This document shows positions 1 through 8,562 of a stretch of DNA of 64,000 bases, piece by piece. The stretch comes from Treponema sp. (GTDB lineage Bacteria; Spirochaetota; Spirochaetia; Treponematales; Breznakiellaceae). A model generated the notes under the pieces. It made no database searches. It saw only the letters and a list, made by a program, of their open reading frames with translations, and had not been told where the DNA came from. The stretch lies in contig WQSN01000001.1 of assembly GCA_009787835.1 (NCBI GenBank), forward strand, positions 99,072 through 163,071, given 5' to 3'. A program made the translations under genes and the position numbers. Positions within the stretch are counted from its first letter, which is position 1. Each line of letters opens with the position of its first letter.

Positions 1-1608
1 CCGCGCCTGTGTGACATTCCTTCGGTAGTCATAAGTTTTTTTCATCCAGTAATCAGAGATGCTTTTTGAATCGATATTGCTTAAAGTTTTACTGAAAATT
101 GAACAGAGAGTCTCCTTATCCTTGCTAAATCCAAAGTGGGAATTTAACGCGTAATTGAAAACCAGATTGGCTTTATAGTCAGGAAGTTCCAGATAATGAG
201 TCAGATATAAAAGCGATTTCTGATGCGCCATTACCATATCAATCTCGCCTCGCTGCAGAGCGCTGAAAGCGTTTTCAAGGCTATCATACTCAACAGTATT
301 CAAATGATTTGGATACCATTTCCTGAAAATCATCTCGTATCCTGTATTTTTAACGAGACCTACTTTCGCATACAGCACTTCATTAACTTTTATATTGGGA
401 TATTCGTTTTTAGAAATTAGCGCGTAATTATCCGCTATTGGCGCTGCGTCCGGCCATAGAAACCGGTCCGCGCGTTCCGGCAATTGAATCATATCGGGGA
501 GCACCGCAATTTCCCTGTTTTCAAGCATATTTAAAACTTCAAACCAGTCATTATTTTCATTATTAATTATGTTAAAAGTTAATCCTGTAAGAATTGATAT
601 TTCATCAAGCAGGTCAATAAAAATGCCTTTCCATTCTTTATCGTGCCTGTCATAAAAAGCGCTGGGATAACCACCCGGATCAACGCCAATTGGTATAACA
701 GGATTTTCAAATAAATATCTGCGCTCTTTTTCAGTAAGCTGCCTGTACAATTTATACCTGAGATATTCATGTTCTCCCTGATTGTACATGGAAACCAGAT
801 AACGCAGGCCGCCGTTTTCCAGAAGTTTTTCCATTACATCAATAATTGGCTTTAACGCGTCATCCTGCGTTGTTAATGAAACAGGACGGTATATTAAAGG
901 ATAAAAATCATTACTCATTACATCGGCGTTTTCTATAAAATTTATCCCGGTTGTGTTACTGTAAAAAAATGAGTCTATCTCCCCGCTTTTGAGCGCGTTG
1001 TATACGAGGCTGACATCGCTTAACATTATTGTTTCAAAAGTGCCTGGAATAAGTTCGGCAGTTACCGTGTTGATTGTAGATGTGCCTTCAATGAAGCCGC
1101 ATTTCAGCTTACGTTCGTTTATTATCTCTGAATGGGAATCGCTTCCGGCAAGATTGAAATATTTTAACTGGCGCAAAGCGATATCAGATGTCATGTGATA
1201 AATATTATTCCGCTCTTGTGTCCATGTTAACTCGCCTGTAAAAGAAACCTCGCATGTCTTAAGTCCATTCAGTAAATCCAGCCATTCATACAGTTTAGGC
1301 CTGAACGGAATTCCAAAAAGCCCTGAGAGCCATTCGCAGAGTAATGCTGAGTACCCTCTAATTTCGCCGTCGTCATTTTCAAACGCTTCAGTGCTTAAAG
1401 GCATACCATAAATAAAATAATTATAATTTTTCTTAATGGCTTCAATTGCCGATATATCAGCTTCTGTAACACCGGGGATGTCTTTATATGATGAGAATAT
1501 GACTATTGGGACAGTTTTGTTTCCGGTATTATTTTTACAGGATGAAAAGGCGGTAATTATCAATAACACAGTTAACAGTAAATATTTTAATTTTATTTTT
1601 AATGCCAA
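1..1608 (-). CDS. Periplasmic sensor with two tandem solute-binding (SBP_bac_3-like) domains, 3' end outside window
   Basis: The minus strand is open for 536 codons from a TTG at 1608 to the window edge. The ORF track misses it because there is neither an ATG nor a stop. The start is set by an in-frame TAA just upstream and by AAGGAG five bases before TTG. The N-terminus is a hydrophobic signal (LKYLLLTVLLIITAFSSC) with a possible spirochaetal lipobox cysteine. Two venus-flytrap-like domains follow (roughly residues 30-260 and 270-520). The second ends in SISDYWMKKTYDYRRNVTQAR, the type of sequence that precedes the transmembrane helix of EvgS/BvgS-like sensor kinases. I infer that a kinase or cyclase output domain lies beyond the edge. 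It sits 55 bp downstream of the flavodiiron gene and may be co-transcribed with it. An ordinary amino-acid-binding lipoprotein is less likely given the duplication. Confidence 0.72.
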   Translation of the reverse strand, partial: MALKIKLKYLLLTVLLIITAFSSCKNNTGNKTVPIVIFSSYKDIPGVTEADISAIEAIKKNYNYFIYGMPLSTEAFENDDGEIRGYSALLCEWLSGLFGIPFRPKLYEWLDLLNGLKTCEVSFTGELTWTQERNNIYHMTSDIALRQLKYFNLAGSDSHSEIINERKLKCGFIEGTSTINTVTAELIPGTFETIMLSDVSLVYNALKSGEIDSFFYSNTTGINFIENADVMSNDFYPLIYRPVSLTTQDDALKPIIDVMEKLLENGGLRYLVSMYNQGEHEYLRYKLYRQLTEKERRYLFENPVIPIGVDPGGYPSAFYDRHDKEWKGIFIDLLDEISILTGLTFNIINNENNDWFEVLNMLENREIAVLPDMIQLPERADRFLWPDAAPIADNYALISKNEYPNIKVNEVLYAKVGLVKNTGYEMIFRKWYPNHLNTVEYDSLENAFSALQRGEIDMVMAHQKSLLYLTHYLELPDYKANLVFNYALNSHFGFSKDKETLCSIFSKTLSNIDSKSISDYWMKKTYDYRRNVTQAR

Positions 1609-1663
1609 AAAAACTCCTTACCCTGACAAATAATGGATTCGCTGTCTGCCTTTAAGGTTTATA

Positions 1664-3514
1664 TTAAATTGGTTCAAAATCTTCAGCGCCGTGTTTACAT
1701 AACGGACATATAAATCCCTGCGGCAGATCGCCTTCGTGAACATATCCGCAAATTTTACAGACATAACCTTTTTTATTCCCTGAATGTATCTGTGGCTTTG
1801 GTTTGATATTATCAAAATAGTACTGGTATGTTACGCTTCTTTCATCCGATAAAACAATTGATTGGGTGACATCAGCGATAAACATGGTATGAGAACCGTA
1901 ATCATGCGAATCTGCGACTTTCCCCGCTATCATGCAGTTTGCATGTTCTTTTACATAAAGTATCCCGTTAGATGCACGGTCTTCATACCCTGAGTCCGCA
2001 AACTTATCCATATCTTTTCCGCTGGAAAAACCAAACTGCTTGAAAATGCGGAAGGGCGCGCTTTCCGATAAAACAGAGATATTAAACGCTCCTGTTTTAA
2101 CAATCATGTCATGGGTATAATTGGCCTTGTTAACAGTGATGGAGATACGGAGAGGAGATGATGTTATCTGAATGGCTGTATTTATTATACAGCCATTGTC
2201 TTTGGCGCCGTCTTTGGCGGTTAATACAAAAAGACCGTATGATATTTTACTCATGGCATTTGCATCAATTGAAGCGGGTTTAATTTCACCGGAAGATGCA
2301 ATACCGGGCTGCGGAAAATCAGATGCAATCGCGCCCGCTATCGCATCAATTTCTGATAACTGATCATTTTTCAGGCTGGATTTCAGGTTGAGGGTCTGTT
2401 CCAGGATTTTTATTTTTTGGCATTCTTTGAGTTTCATCCGGATTAAGGAGCCGCTCGCGGGAGCCCATGAGCCGTTTTCAATGACTGCGACAGTGCGGTT
2501 CTGAATGTTATGCGCAACCAGATCGTTTATCAGATCTTCCATGGAAATAAAAATCCCTGCATTATATGTCGTGGAAGCGAAAACAAGATGACTCCACCTG
2601 AAAACAGAAGCAATTATTTCAGATGCCGGAGTTACAGACACATCGAACATAACAGTTTTTATGCCGTAATCACGAAGTCGGCAGGCGAGTATTTCCGCCG
2701 CATTTTCCGTATTGCCGTATACTGAAGCATAGGCAATCATCACTCCCTTTTCTTCGTACTGGTATCCGCTCCAAAGCGCGTATTTTGAAAGAATGGCGGA
2801 AAAATTATTACGCCATACAAAACCGTGCAGCGGACATATAATTTCAATATCAACATTGGACGCCTTTTGCAAAAGCGACTGAACCTGATCTCCGTACTTG
2901 CCGACAATATTTGCGTAATAACGCCTGTATTCATTTAAATAATCTTTTTCAATATCAACCTCATCAGCGAAAAGCGCGCCGTTCAATGCGCCAAATGTCC
3001 CGAATGCATCCGCAGAAAAAAGTATTTTGTCGGCAGAATCATAGCTGACCATGACTTCCGGCCAGTGAACCATCGGCGCCATGATAAAATGCAAAGTATG
3101 TTTTCCCGTATTCAACGTGTCATTTTCATTTACAATAACCGAGTCCTTTTCAAAGTTAAAATCAAGATTAAAAAATTGTTTTATAAAAGTTAAAGTTTTG
3201 GCATTGCACACAATCTTTACGCCGGGATACTTGCTTATTACATCTTCGAGCGCGGCGCAGTGATCCGGCTCCATGTGCTGCACAACAAGGTAATCAAGTT
3301 TTCTGCCGTTAAGCGCGTATTTAACATTTTCCAAAAATCTATGCTGCACTGCCTTGTCCGCAGTATCAAACAATACGGTTTTTTCATCAGTCAAAAGGTA
3401 TGAGTTGTATGACACACCTCCCGCGACAGAATAGACGCCTTCAAACATGGCTAACCGCCTGTCATTAACCCCTACCCATACAAGATCATCTTTTATTTTT
3501 TTAACACAATGCAT
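1664..3514 (-). CDS. Flavodiiron protein fused to flavin-reductase-like and rubredoxin domains
   Basis: Soluble O2 (or NO) reductase of anaerobes; 616 aa. Residues 1-250 are the metallo-beta-lactamase-like diiron domain with all expected ligands visible: HMEPDH, the His of APMVHWPE, the Asp of FSADAFG and the His of PLHGFVWR. A flavodoxin domain follows (YASVYGNTENAA, about 255-395), then a flavin-reductase-like FMN split barrel (about 410-560), then a short rubredoxin with CKIC and CPLC (about 578-616). The electron path may therefore be carried in one chain. The ORF-track start at 3595 is wrong because it runs through a tRNA. The ATG at 3514 has GGAGG six bases upstream and matches family N-termini. 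Its close position behind tRNA-Arg suggests shared transcription. Confidence 0.93.
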   Translation of the reverse strand: MHCVKKIKDDLVWVGVNDRRLAMFEGVYSVAGGVSYNSYLLTDEKTVLFDTADKAVQHRFLENVKYALNGRKLDYLVVQHMEPDHCAALEDVISKYPGVKIVCNAKTLTFIKQFFNLDFNFEKDSVIVNENDTLNTGKHTLHFIMAPMVHWPEVMVSYDSADKILFSADAFGTFGALNGALFADEVDIEKDYLNEYRRYYANIVGKYGDQVQSLLQKASNVDIEIICPLHGFVWRNNFSAILSKYALWSGYQYEEKGVMIAYASVYGNTENAAEILACRLRDYGIKTVMFDVSVTPASEIIASVFRWSHLVFASTTYNAGIFISMEDLINDLVAHNIQNRTVAVIENGSWAPASGSLIRMKLKECQKIKILEQTLNLKSSLKNDQLSEIDAIAGAIASDFPQPGIASSGEIKPASIDANAMSKISYGLFVLTAKDGAKDNGCIINTAIQITSSPLRISITVNKANYTHDMIVKTGAFNISVLSESAPFRIFKQFGFSSGKDMDKFADSGYEDRASNGILYVKEHANCMIAGKVADSHDYGSHTMFIADVTQSIVLSDERSVTYQYYFDNIKPKPQIHSGNKKGYVCKICGYVHEGDLPQGFICPLCKHGAEDFEPI

Positions 3515-3534
3515 AATTATCCTCCGTTGGAAAA

Positions 3535-3608
<74 letters not shown>

Positions 3609-3682
3609 TGTTTGGGAACTATCAGAAACTTCAGTTTTTTAAAGTAGTCGCATTTGCGTCAAAGTTTCCAGACCCTATATCA

Positions 3683-3710
3683 ATCTATATTATTATTTAC
3701 TTAAATGTCA
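3683..3710 (-). promoter_or_regulatory. Putative sigma70 promoter for tRNA-Arg(CCG)
   Basis: On the minus strand TTGACA (3710-3705) is followed after 16 nt by TATAGA (3688-3683). It lies about 75 nt upstream of the tRNA and overlaps the end of the upstream gene. The -35 box is perfect and the -10 is moderate. It may also drive the flavodiiron gene. Confidence 0.45.
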
Positions 3711-5168
3711 ATTCTCAATTCTCTTTTCAGTGTCAAATACTGTTTCTCCAAGTTGTGAACGGGATAAATCGATTGTCTGCCTGTAATTATTCAGCGCGCG
3801 TTTTTCGCTGTCAAGCTTATTGAATGAGTATAATGTCTTTCCGTTTTCGCCGGTTATTACCTCTGGACTGGAAATCGCGCCGATGTCCTTTATTACCCTG
3901 TCCGCCGCCGCGTCCAAATCCCCGGGACGGCATAAGTCAAGCAAGGGAGCAATGCCGCCCGCGTCAACATTGAAAGGCGATGACCATATTTTACTAAAAC
4001 CAAAACGTTTAAAATTAGAGAGCTTTGTGTTTTCATTTTCTTTTTTCTCCAAAATTCCGCGTACTGCCGGAATCAGCCAGAAAAAAACTGAAAATACAAG
4101 CGGTATAATACCTAACGCAGTTCTTATAATTCCGACAGGATCTGATGTAAAGGTATTAAGCAATAAATGTGTGAAAGCGTAAAGATATGATGACGTCTGA
4201 TATTGTATTTCCGTAACCAAAAGACCTGTGGCGAATGAATTGTATAAAAAATACGAACCAAAGATAAGGTTTACAGCGTTAATCACAATAAACCAGCCGT
4301 TCATTTTTCTGGAATTAACAGAAAATGTTTTAAGCCGTTTCAGAGGAGGAGAAAGCTCCGGAAACCTGGCGGAATCCGCGCGTAATAACAAATCTTCAAA
4401 TCGATAAACAATTGTTCCCTCTGCGGTAACTTCCGGGCTTCCCGCGAAGCGTGAGCAGAATGTTAAAATTGATTCTTCCGCTTCAATGCCTGAAAGCCCT
4501 GTAAAAGCCATGTACTCGGCAAGTGAGATAACTCCCCTGTTCGCCTGAATGTAGGCGATAATAGCCTTACTCTCCTGCCCTTCCCAGTCCCTGTTGGGAT
4601 CTTCCTCACCGAATATAAATGAGAAAATGGCTTTATGCATCGGACGTTTTTCTTTTGATCTTTTAACAACACGGCCGTATTCATACTGAGGCCTTGTTAT
4701 TTCATTTAAAAACCATATACGCCATAACATGCCGAATAAATTGAATCCGCCAAAACCGCCGTCCCTGCCGCCTCTGTCCGATGATTTTCCCGCTACTGAA
4801 ATTACAACGCTCGCTACAGCGAGAGCCAGAAATAAAACAAAATAACCTATCAGCATGACCATGATCCATACTTTGAAAAATGTTACAGAAACAGCCTTAA
4901 TTATTTTCTTACTTTTTTCTGCGATTCTTTTTACTGCGGCTCCCAATCCCCGGTAACGGCTCGTAAATCCGTTCGGGAATGTATACAGAATTTCACCTGA
5001 TTGTGTTACTTTTAAATGGCCTGAAAATTCGTCTGCGGCTCTTGGCAGTAATTCACGAACATCAGACAGAGGCAATGCTGTAACCGAACTGATATCCGCG
5101 ACTGTAGCGCCATTCTTTCGTTTTTTGAGCGATTGGATAATTTTTTGATACGTTTTATCTGACGTCAT
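3708..5168 (-). CDS. Membrane protein with duplicated winged-helix-like segments, function unknown
   Basis: 486 aa. The layout is a repeat: a short helix-turn-helix-like segment at the N-terminus (YQKIIQSLKKRKNGATVADI) followed by YTFPNGF-type strands and a membrane segment (about 100-130). A Gly/Arg-rich linker leads to a second copy (SKAIIAYIQANRGVISLAEY, then IVYRFEDLL) with further membrane helices (about 290-380). A third partial segment near the C-terminus ends with YSFNKLD. Similar proteins are conserved in spirochaetes and some cyanobacteria without an assigned role as far as I know. It is divergent from prs and is probably a single gene. No Shine-Dalgarno is visible before the ATG; a promoter -10 ends nine bases upstream, so the message may be leaderless. 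Confidence 0.8.
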   Translation of the reverse strand: MTSDKTYQKIIQSLKKRKNGATVADISSVTALPLSDVRELLPRAADEFSGHLKVTQSGEILYTFPNGFTSRYRGLGAAVKRIAEKSKKIIKAVSVTFFKVWIMVMLIGYFVLFLALAVASVVISVAGKSSDRGGRDGGFGGFNLFGMLWRIWFLNEITRPQYEYGRVVKRSKEKRPMHKAIFSFIFGEEDPNRDWEGQESKAIIAYIQANRGVISLAEYMAFTGLSGIEAEESILTFCSRFAGSPEVTAEGTIVYRFEDLLLRADSARFPELSPPLKRLKTFSVNSRKMNGWFIVINAVNLIFGSYFLYNSFATGLLVTEIQYQTSSYLYAFTHLLLNTFTSDPVGIIRTALGIIPLVFSVFFWLIPAVRGILEKKENENTKLSNFKRFGFSKIWSSPFNVDAGGIAPLLDLCRPGDLDAAADRVIKDIGAISSPEVITGENGKTLYSFNKLDSEKRALNNYRQTIDLSRSQLGETVFDTEKRIEN

Positions 5169-5177
5169 TTGATTATG

Positions 5178-5206
5178 ATAATAGTATAAGGCGGAATATT
5201 AATCAA
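5178..5206 (-). promoter_or_regulatory. Promoter of the 3708-5168 membrane protein (leaderless type)
   Basis: TTGATT, a 17-nt spacer and TATTAT lie on the minus strand. The -10 ends nine bases before the ATG at 5168, so the expected transcription start falls at or next to the start codon. No Shine-Dalgarno is present. Confidence 0.6.
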
Positions 5207-5229
5207 TGTTTTATCCTTATTAATTGAGG

Positions 5230-5258
5230 TTGAAATTACACAGAAAATTTACAATAAT
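5230..5258 (+). promoter_or_regulatory. Promoter of prs (leaderless type)
   Basis: TTGAAA, a 17-nt spacer and AATAAT. The -10 ends six bases before the ATG at 5265. There is no Shine-Dalgarno, so a leaderless message is suggested. The -10 match is only moderate. Confidence 0.45.
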
Positions 5259-5264
5259 AAATAT

Positions 5265-6356
5265 ATGAATGATTTTATTGTTTGCGCGACACGTTCCATG
5301 CACAGTTACGCTTCACAGGTTATAACATGTCTGTCAAAATACCTTAGCTTCAGCAGGATTATTGAACATATTAACGGTCTTGATTTGCTTAATACCGATT
5401 GCTTTGCTGACGGAGAAATAGAGGTTAGTGTAAATTCATCCATTCGCGGTAAAGATGTTGTCCTCTTCTCTTCGAGCGCACGTAATGAAGCAGGAGTTAA
5501 TGTTGATGAAGCCAAGATTGAACTGTATCACGCTGTTGACGCTCTCAAACGCTGTCAGGCTAACAGGATAATTGTCTTTGAGCCTTTCATTTCATGCTCG
5601 CGTTCAGACCGCACTACCCGCCGCAGTTCTGTAGGTTTATGGGTTCATTTAAAAACCCTCCGCAGTCTCGGCGCAAACCATATTGTCACTTTTCAGCTTC
5701 ATTCAGACAAGTCAAAGACAATGCTGGACCCGTCATTATGCGCAATTGACGATATTCCCGCCCTGACCCTTTTAAATAAATATCTCTGCGATACCTATAT
5801 AAAAAGCGCAGAATTTCTTGAACAGGAAGTCATGCGCAACTGGGCTTTTTGTTCAGTAGACGCCGGCGGAGAAAAACTCGCGCGCGTTTTCGCCAATTCA
5901 TTCAGCGCCCCTCTTGTAGTCGCGCATAAACAGCGCGATTACTCAAAAATTAATAAAATAGAATCTACTAACATCCTTTCCGCCGATCCTGTTGAAGGCA
6001 AAAATCTGTGGATTGTAGATGATATGATTGACACCGCAGGCTCCATTGAGACTCTTATCAACGCGCTTTCACCCCTTAAACCAAAAGAGATAAATGTAAT
6101 CGCGGTACATGCGCTTTTTTCCTCTCCGGCGCCGGAGCGTCTGGATGTTCTGTTCCGCAATAATCTTCTGAACCGCATGATAGTAACCGATACTGTATGC
6201 TGTTCAAATTTCATCCAACAGCGCATTCCCAATCTTGAAGTTGTTCATTCCGCGGAACTTGCCGCTAAAATCATTAAAGCGATTATTAACAATGAATCGA
6301 TGAGTAAATTACTCAGGCCATTTAACGCCAGCGTATATCTGTCAAATGAAAATTAA
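5265..6356 (+). CDS. prs: Ribose-phosphate pyrophosphokinase (PRPP synthetase), divergent long form
   Basis: Makes phosphoribosyl pyrophosphate from ribose 5-phosphate and ATP for nucleotide, His and Trp synthesis in the cytosol. Family landmarks are present: FADGEIEVSVNSSIRGKDV near residue 45, a Ser-Arg-Ser-Asp-Arg segment in place of the usual YARQDRK ATP loop, the HSDKSKTMLD region, and the PRPP loop VDDMIDTAGSIETL. At 363 aa it is about 45 residues longer than typical bacterial enzymes (near 315), the extra length lying mid-protein (around 170-200) and at the C-terminus. The PRPP loop reads TAGS instead of TGGT. I take it as a functional but divergent member. dtd and a small gene follow within 26 bp and in overlap, which suggests one operon. 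Confidence 0.9.
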   Translation: MNDFIVCATRSMHSYASQVITCLSKYLSFSRIIEHINGLDLLNTDCFADGEIEVSVNSSIRGKDVVLFSSSARNEAGVNVDEAKIELYHAVDALKRCQANRIIVFEPFISCSRSDRTTRRSSVGLWVHLKTLRSLGANHIVTFQLHSDKSKTMLDPSLCAIDDIPALTLLNKYLCDTYIKSAEFLEQEVMRNWAFCSVDAGGEKLARVFANSFSAPLVVAHKQRDYSKINKIESTNILSADPVEGKNLWIVDDMIDTAGSIETLINALSPLKPKEINVIAVHALFSSPAPERLDVLFRNNLLNRMIVTDTVCCSNFIQQRIPNLEVVHSAELAAKIIKAIINNESMSKLLRPFNASVYLSNEN

Positions 6357-6381
6357 ACGTATCATAAGGGATGTTTAATAT

Positions 6382-6846
6382 ATGCGATCTGTTATTCAGA
6401 GGGTTATTGACGCCTCTGTGTCTGTAGACGGTCTTATTACAGGCCATATTGACAGCGGGCTTCTGGTATACCTTGGCGTTGCGCATAATGACAGCGAAGC
6501 GGAAGCGAACTGGCTTGCGGAGAAAACCGTAAATCTTCGCATATTCAATGACGCTGAAGGAAAGATGAATCTGTCATTAAAAGATATTATTTTAAATGGT
6601 AAGCCATCAGGCGTTCTTGTTATCTCTCAGTTTACACTTCTTGCCGATGCGCGTAAAGGACGCAGACCATCCTGGAACGGCGCTGCTCCTCCTGATAAAG
6701 CGAAACAGCTTTACGAATATTTTTTAAGGGCTGTTAAAGAACACAATATTGTATGCGAAAGCGGCGAATTTCAGGCGCACATGTCAGTTACCTATACCAA
6801 TGATGGACCTGTAACAATAATTCTTGATAGCGGGGATGTATCATGA
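6382..6846 (+). CDS. dtd: D-aminoacyl-tRNA deacylase
   Basis: Homodimeric editing enzyme that removes D-amino acids (and Gly from tRNA-Ala) from mischarged tRNA. At 154 aa it is of normal length. Both signatures are present: SQFTLLADARKGRRPSW at about residues 78-94 and the cross-subunit loop NDGPVTIILD near the C-terminus. It begins MRSVIQRVIDASVSVDG, as expected for the family. It lies 25 bp after prs, and its stop overlaps the next ATG as ATGA, indicating translational coupling. Confidence 0.96.
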   Translation: MRSVIQRVIDASVSVDGLITGHIDSGLLVYLGVAHNDSEAEANWLAEKTVNLRIFNDAEGKMNLSLKDIILNGKPSGVLVISQFTLLADARKGRRPSWNGAAPPDKAKQLYEYFLRAVKEHNIVCESGEFQAHMSVTYTNDGPVTIILDSGDVS

Positions 6847-7268
6847 ATATCAATAAATATGTTGATAAAAAATACGAGAAAATGTCACTAAAGCAGCTCG
6901 CAGGCTCTCCTGTTGACGCGTTACAGGGCCTCAGCGAAAAAGACGCCAAACTGCTCCATGACGCCTTTAAAGTAAAAACCATAAGCGATCTGGCTAAACT
7001 AAAATATGTTAAATGGGCCAAGGCAATTTGTCTGCTCGCCGATGGCGAAGACAGATCTATCGGACATTATATGAACATCAATAAAATTATAGACAAAGAA
7101 TATGAAAACTTGTCTTTCGAGCAGCTTAAAACGATTCCTTTTGAAGCGCTCTCGGGCGTAAACTATAACGACGCGATTTTATTCAGGAAAGCTTTTAATA
7201 AAAGAGAACTGTCCAGATATGTTAATATAGCCGGCGCCATCGTCACTCTTGCGGAAGCTGAAGAGTAA
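6843..7268 (+). CDS. Small protein with two tandem helix-hairpin-helix-like repeats
   Basis: 141 aa built from two copies of a roughly 65-residue unit. Each starts with MNINK and carries the pattern LxxxPxxALxGxxxxDAxxLxxAF, then a segment ending in alanine/leucine-rich AKAICLLAD or AGAIVTLAE. The unit resembles short helix-hairpin-helix domains, so nucleic-acid or protein binding is plausible but not shown. The second copy has diverged (about half identical), so the duplication is old. It overlaps dtd by 4 nt. Confidence 0.7.
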   Translation: MNINKYVDKKYEKMSLKQLAGSPVDALQGLSEKDAKLLHDAFKVKTISDLAKLKYVKWAKAICLLADGEDRSIGHYMNINKIIDKEYENLSFEQLKTIPFEALSGVNYNDAILFRKAFNKRELSRYVNIAGAIVTLAEAEE

Positions 7269-7338
7269 ATGTCCGCTGATAACACTTGAAATCTGCTTGA
7301 AATTATTTACAACATTATTGATGAACATAGTATTAACG

Positions 7339-7381
7339 TACTTCATGCAATGAAGTGCAGGAATATTTATTATCACCTGCT
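7339..7381 (+). promoter_or_regulatory. Two overlapping hairpins in the leader of the 77-aa gene
   Basis: ACTTCAT-GCA-ATGAAGT (7341-7357) forms a tight stem extendable by two pairs. GCAGG (7358-7362) can instead pair with CCTGC (7377-7381). The two structures compete at G7358/C7359. There is no poly-T, so neither is a clear terminator. The role is unknown. Confidence 0.25.
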
Positions 7382-7407
7382 TAATACAAGAAGTTGAGAG
7401 GAAAATT

Positions 7408-7641
7408 ATGCCAAGAATGACTGATGATGAAGCTGAAGCCCTGTCTGAACTGGTAATTAAAAACCTGCCTAAAGTTTCCGGAAACGGTAAAAATGGATTT
7501 TTTATGAAGCATAAAAGCAATGTTATTATTTTAAATGACATATCTGCAACATGGCTCCGTGTAACTTCTGAATCTTCTCATAAAACGCCGTCTGATCTTG
7601 TCAGCGAAATGATAAGAGAAAAAATGGCTGTTGTGATTTAA
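7408..7641 (+). CDS. Small conserved protein, antitoxin-like, unknown function
   Basis: 77 aa beginning MPRMTDDEAEALSELV, with a basic GNGKNGFF linker, a strand region VIILNDISATWLRV and a C-terminal helix TPSDLVSEMIREKM. Size and helical end resemble ribbon-helix-helix-type antitoxins, but no toxin gene follows, so this is only a resemblance. The start has GAGAGGA 5-6 bases upstream. It lies next to a decayed integrase and metacaspase patch, which fits an accessory origin. Confidence 0.6.
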   Translation: MPRMTDDEAEALSELVIKNLPKVSGNGKNGFFMKHKSNVIILNDISATWLRVTSESSHKTPSDLVSEMIREKMAVVI

Positions 7642-7670
7642 TATATTTCTAAATTTTAACCCCTCATCAC

Positions 7671-7982
7671 CTAACCGCCGCTAAGCGCGTTTAAAATATT
7701 GCAGGTAAACGCTCCGTGGCCTCCTCCCCATCTTTCGCTTTCATAAGATAATTCATTACCCTTGCTTGCCGCGAATACAAAGACGTTTGTCTCCATCATG
7801 GCGTGTATCATGCTTTGGTAAAAAGAAGAATTTATTATCCTGAGCGCTGACACAGTGCCTTGCCAGAGACAAAAGCGCTACATCCCTGTCTCCTGCCTGT
7901 TCAAGGAAAGACAGGTTCCGCAAAGCATCCGGGTGTACTTTTATTGAGGTTGAATCGAGCGCGTATTCTAGTCTGCGGACTC
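7671..7982 (-). pseudogene. Metacaspase (peptidase C14) remnant with frameshift and internal deletion
   Basis: Two pieces of one caspase-fold protein lie in different frames. The upstream piece (about 7982-7820) reads ALRNLSFLEQAGDRDVALLSLARHC then QDNKFFFLP. This matches the strand that carries the catalytic His, except that the usual Gly-His-Gly has become Arg-His-Cys. The downstream piece (from about 7800) reads NVFVFAASKGNELSYESE and WGGGHGAFTCNILNALSGG, the caspase C-terminus. The segment that should hold the catalytic Cys is missing. I see no way to make a working protease, so it is a relic. It abuts an integrase fragment with no gap. Confidence 0.7.
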
Positions 7983-8249
7983 ATTAACTATGATAGGCTG
8001 GCGGGTTAAGTGGTTATTAAACAAGTCTATTATACTTTCAATTCCAGCCGCTTCAAAAAGCGGTCTGGGCTTTTTAAATCTACCTGTTGGTATGCCGCTT
8101 TTTTTCCATAATTCAGCTTTAACTTGCGCTTTTATCTTATCAGATTCCCCGGTAGATCTAGCAAACAATTTTATACCATTTTCAGGGTTGATAAATTCAA
8201 CATAGAAAATTCCGTTTTTTCGCTTGTGTAGATAAAATTCCCGCCGCAT
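7968..8249 (-). pseudogene. N-terminal fragment of a tyrosine recombinase/integrase
   Basis: About 93 codons from MRREFYLHKRKNGIFYVEF through GRFKKPRPLFEAAGI to a stop at 7968. From memory this matches the SAM-like arm-binding start of integrases common in treponemes, normally 330-400 aa. The core-binding and catalytic parts (R...HxxR...Y) are absent, so it is truncated. The open frame begins at 8276, but the ATG at 8249 fits the family start and has a purine-rich AGAAGAAG upstream. It lies about 125 bp from tRNA-Arg(TCG), the usual type of integration target, suggesting a decayed element. Confidence 0.7.
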
Positions 8250-8344
8250 AATAGCTTCTTCTGAGAAAATTCTCATAGATATTTTCTCATTCTTTTAATA
8301 AGGAGCCTTTACGCCGGTTCTTCCGATGGTAAAGACTATTAGCT

Positions 8345-8367
8345 AAGTCCTTACTACGTAAGGATTT
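8345..8367. repeat. Palindrome, copy 1 (AAGTCCTTAC/GTAAGGATTT)
   Basis: A 10-bp stem with a 3-nt loop (one G-U) lies just downstream of the tRNA-Arg(TCG) 3' end. It may act as a weak terminator for the tRNA transcript, but no T-run follows on the minus strand. A near-copy lies at 8638-8660. Confidence 0.45.
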
Positions 8368-8374
8368 AAACCAT

Positions 8375-8448
8375 TGCGTCCGGCAGGACTCGAACCTGCT
8401 ACCACCAGATTCGAAGTCTGGTACTCTATCCAGGTGAGCTACGAACGC
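8375..8448 (-). tRNA. tRNA-Arg (anticodon TCG)
   Basis: Acceptor GCGTTCG/CGGACGC (one T-G), D-stem GCTC/GAGT, anticodon stem CCAGA/TCTGG with loop CTTCGAA, T-arm GCAGG/CCTGC. The discriminator is A and there is no encoded CCA. The anticodon TCG reads CGA. It is 28 nt downstream of tRNA-His and probably in the same transcript. Confidence 0.95.
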
Positions 8449-8476
8449 TTAAAACCAATATATTCAGCTAAGTTCA

Positions 8477-8549
8477 GGTGGATGACGGGTCTCGAACCCG
8501 CGACAACAAGATCCACAATCTTGTACTCTACCCCTGAGCTACATCCACC
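8477..8549 (-). tRNA. tRNA-His (anticodon GTG)
   Basis: Acceptor GTGGATG/CATCCAC with the extra G at -1 opposite C73 that is diagnostic for tRNA-His. Anticodon stem CAAGA/TCTTG, loop TTGTGGA, T-arm GCGGG/CCCGT. It is the first gene of a tRNA-His/tRNA-Arg pair on the minus strand. Confidence 0.96.
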
Positions 8550-8562
8550 ATGATACTGCATT

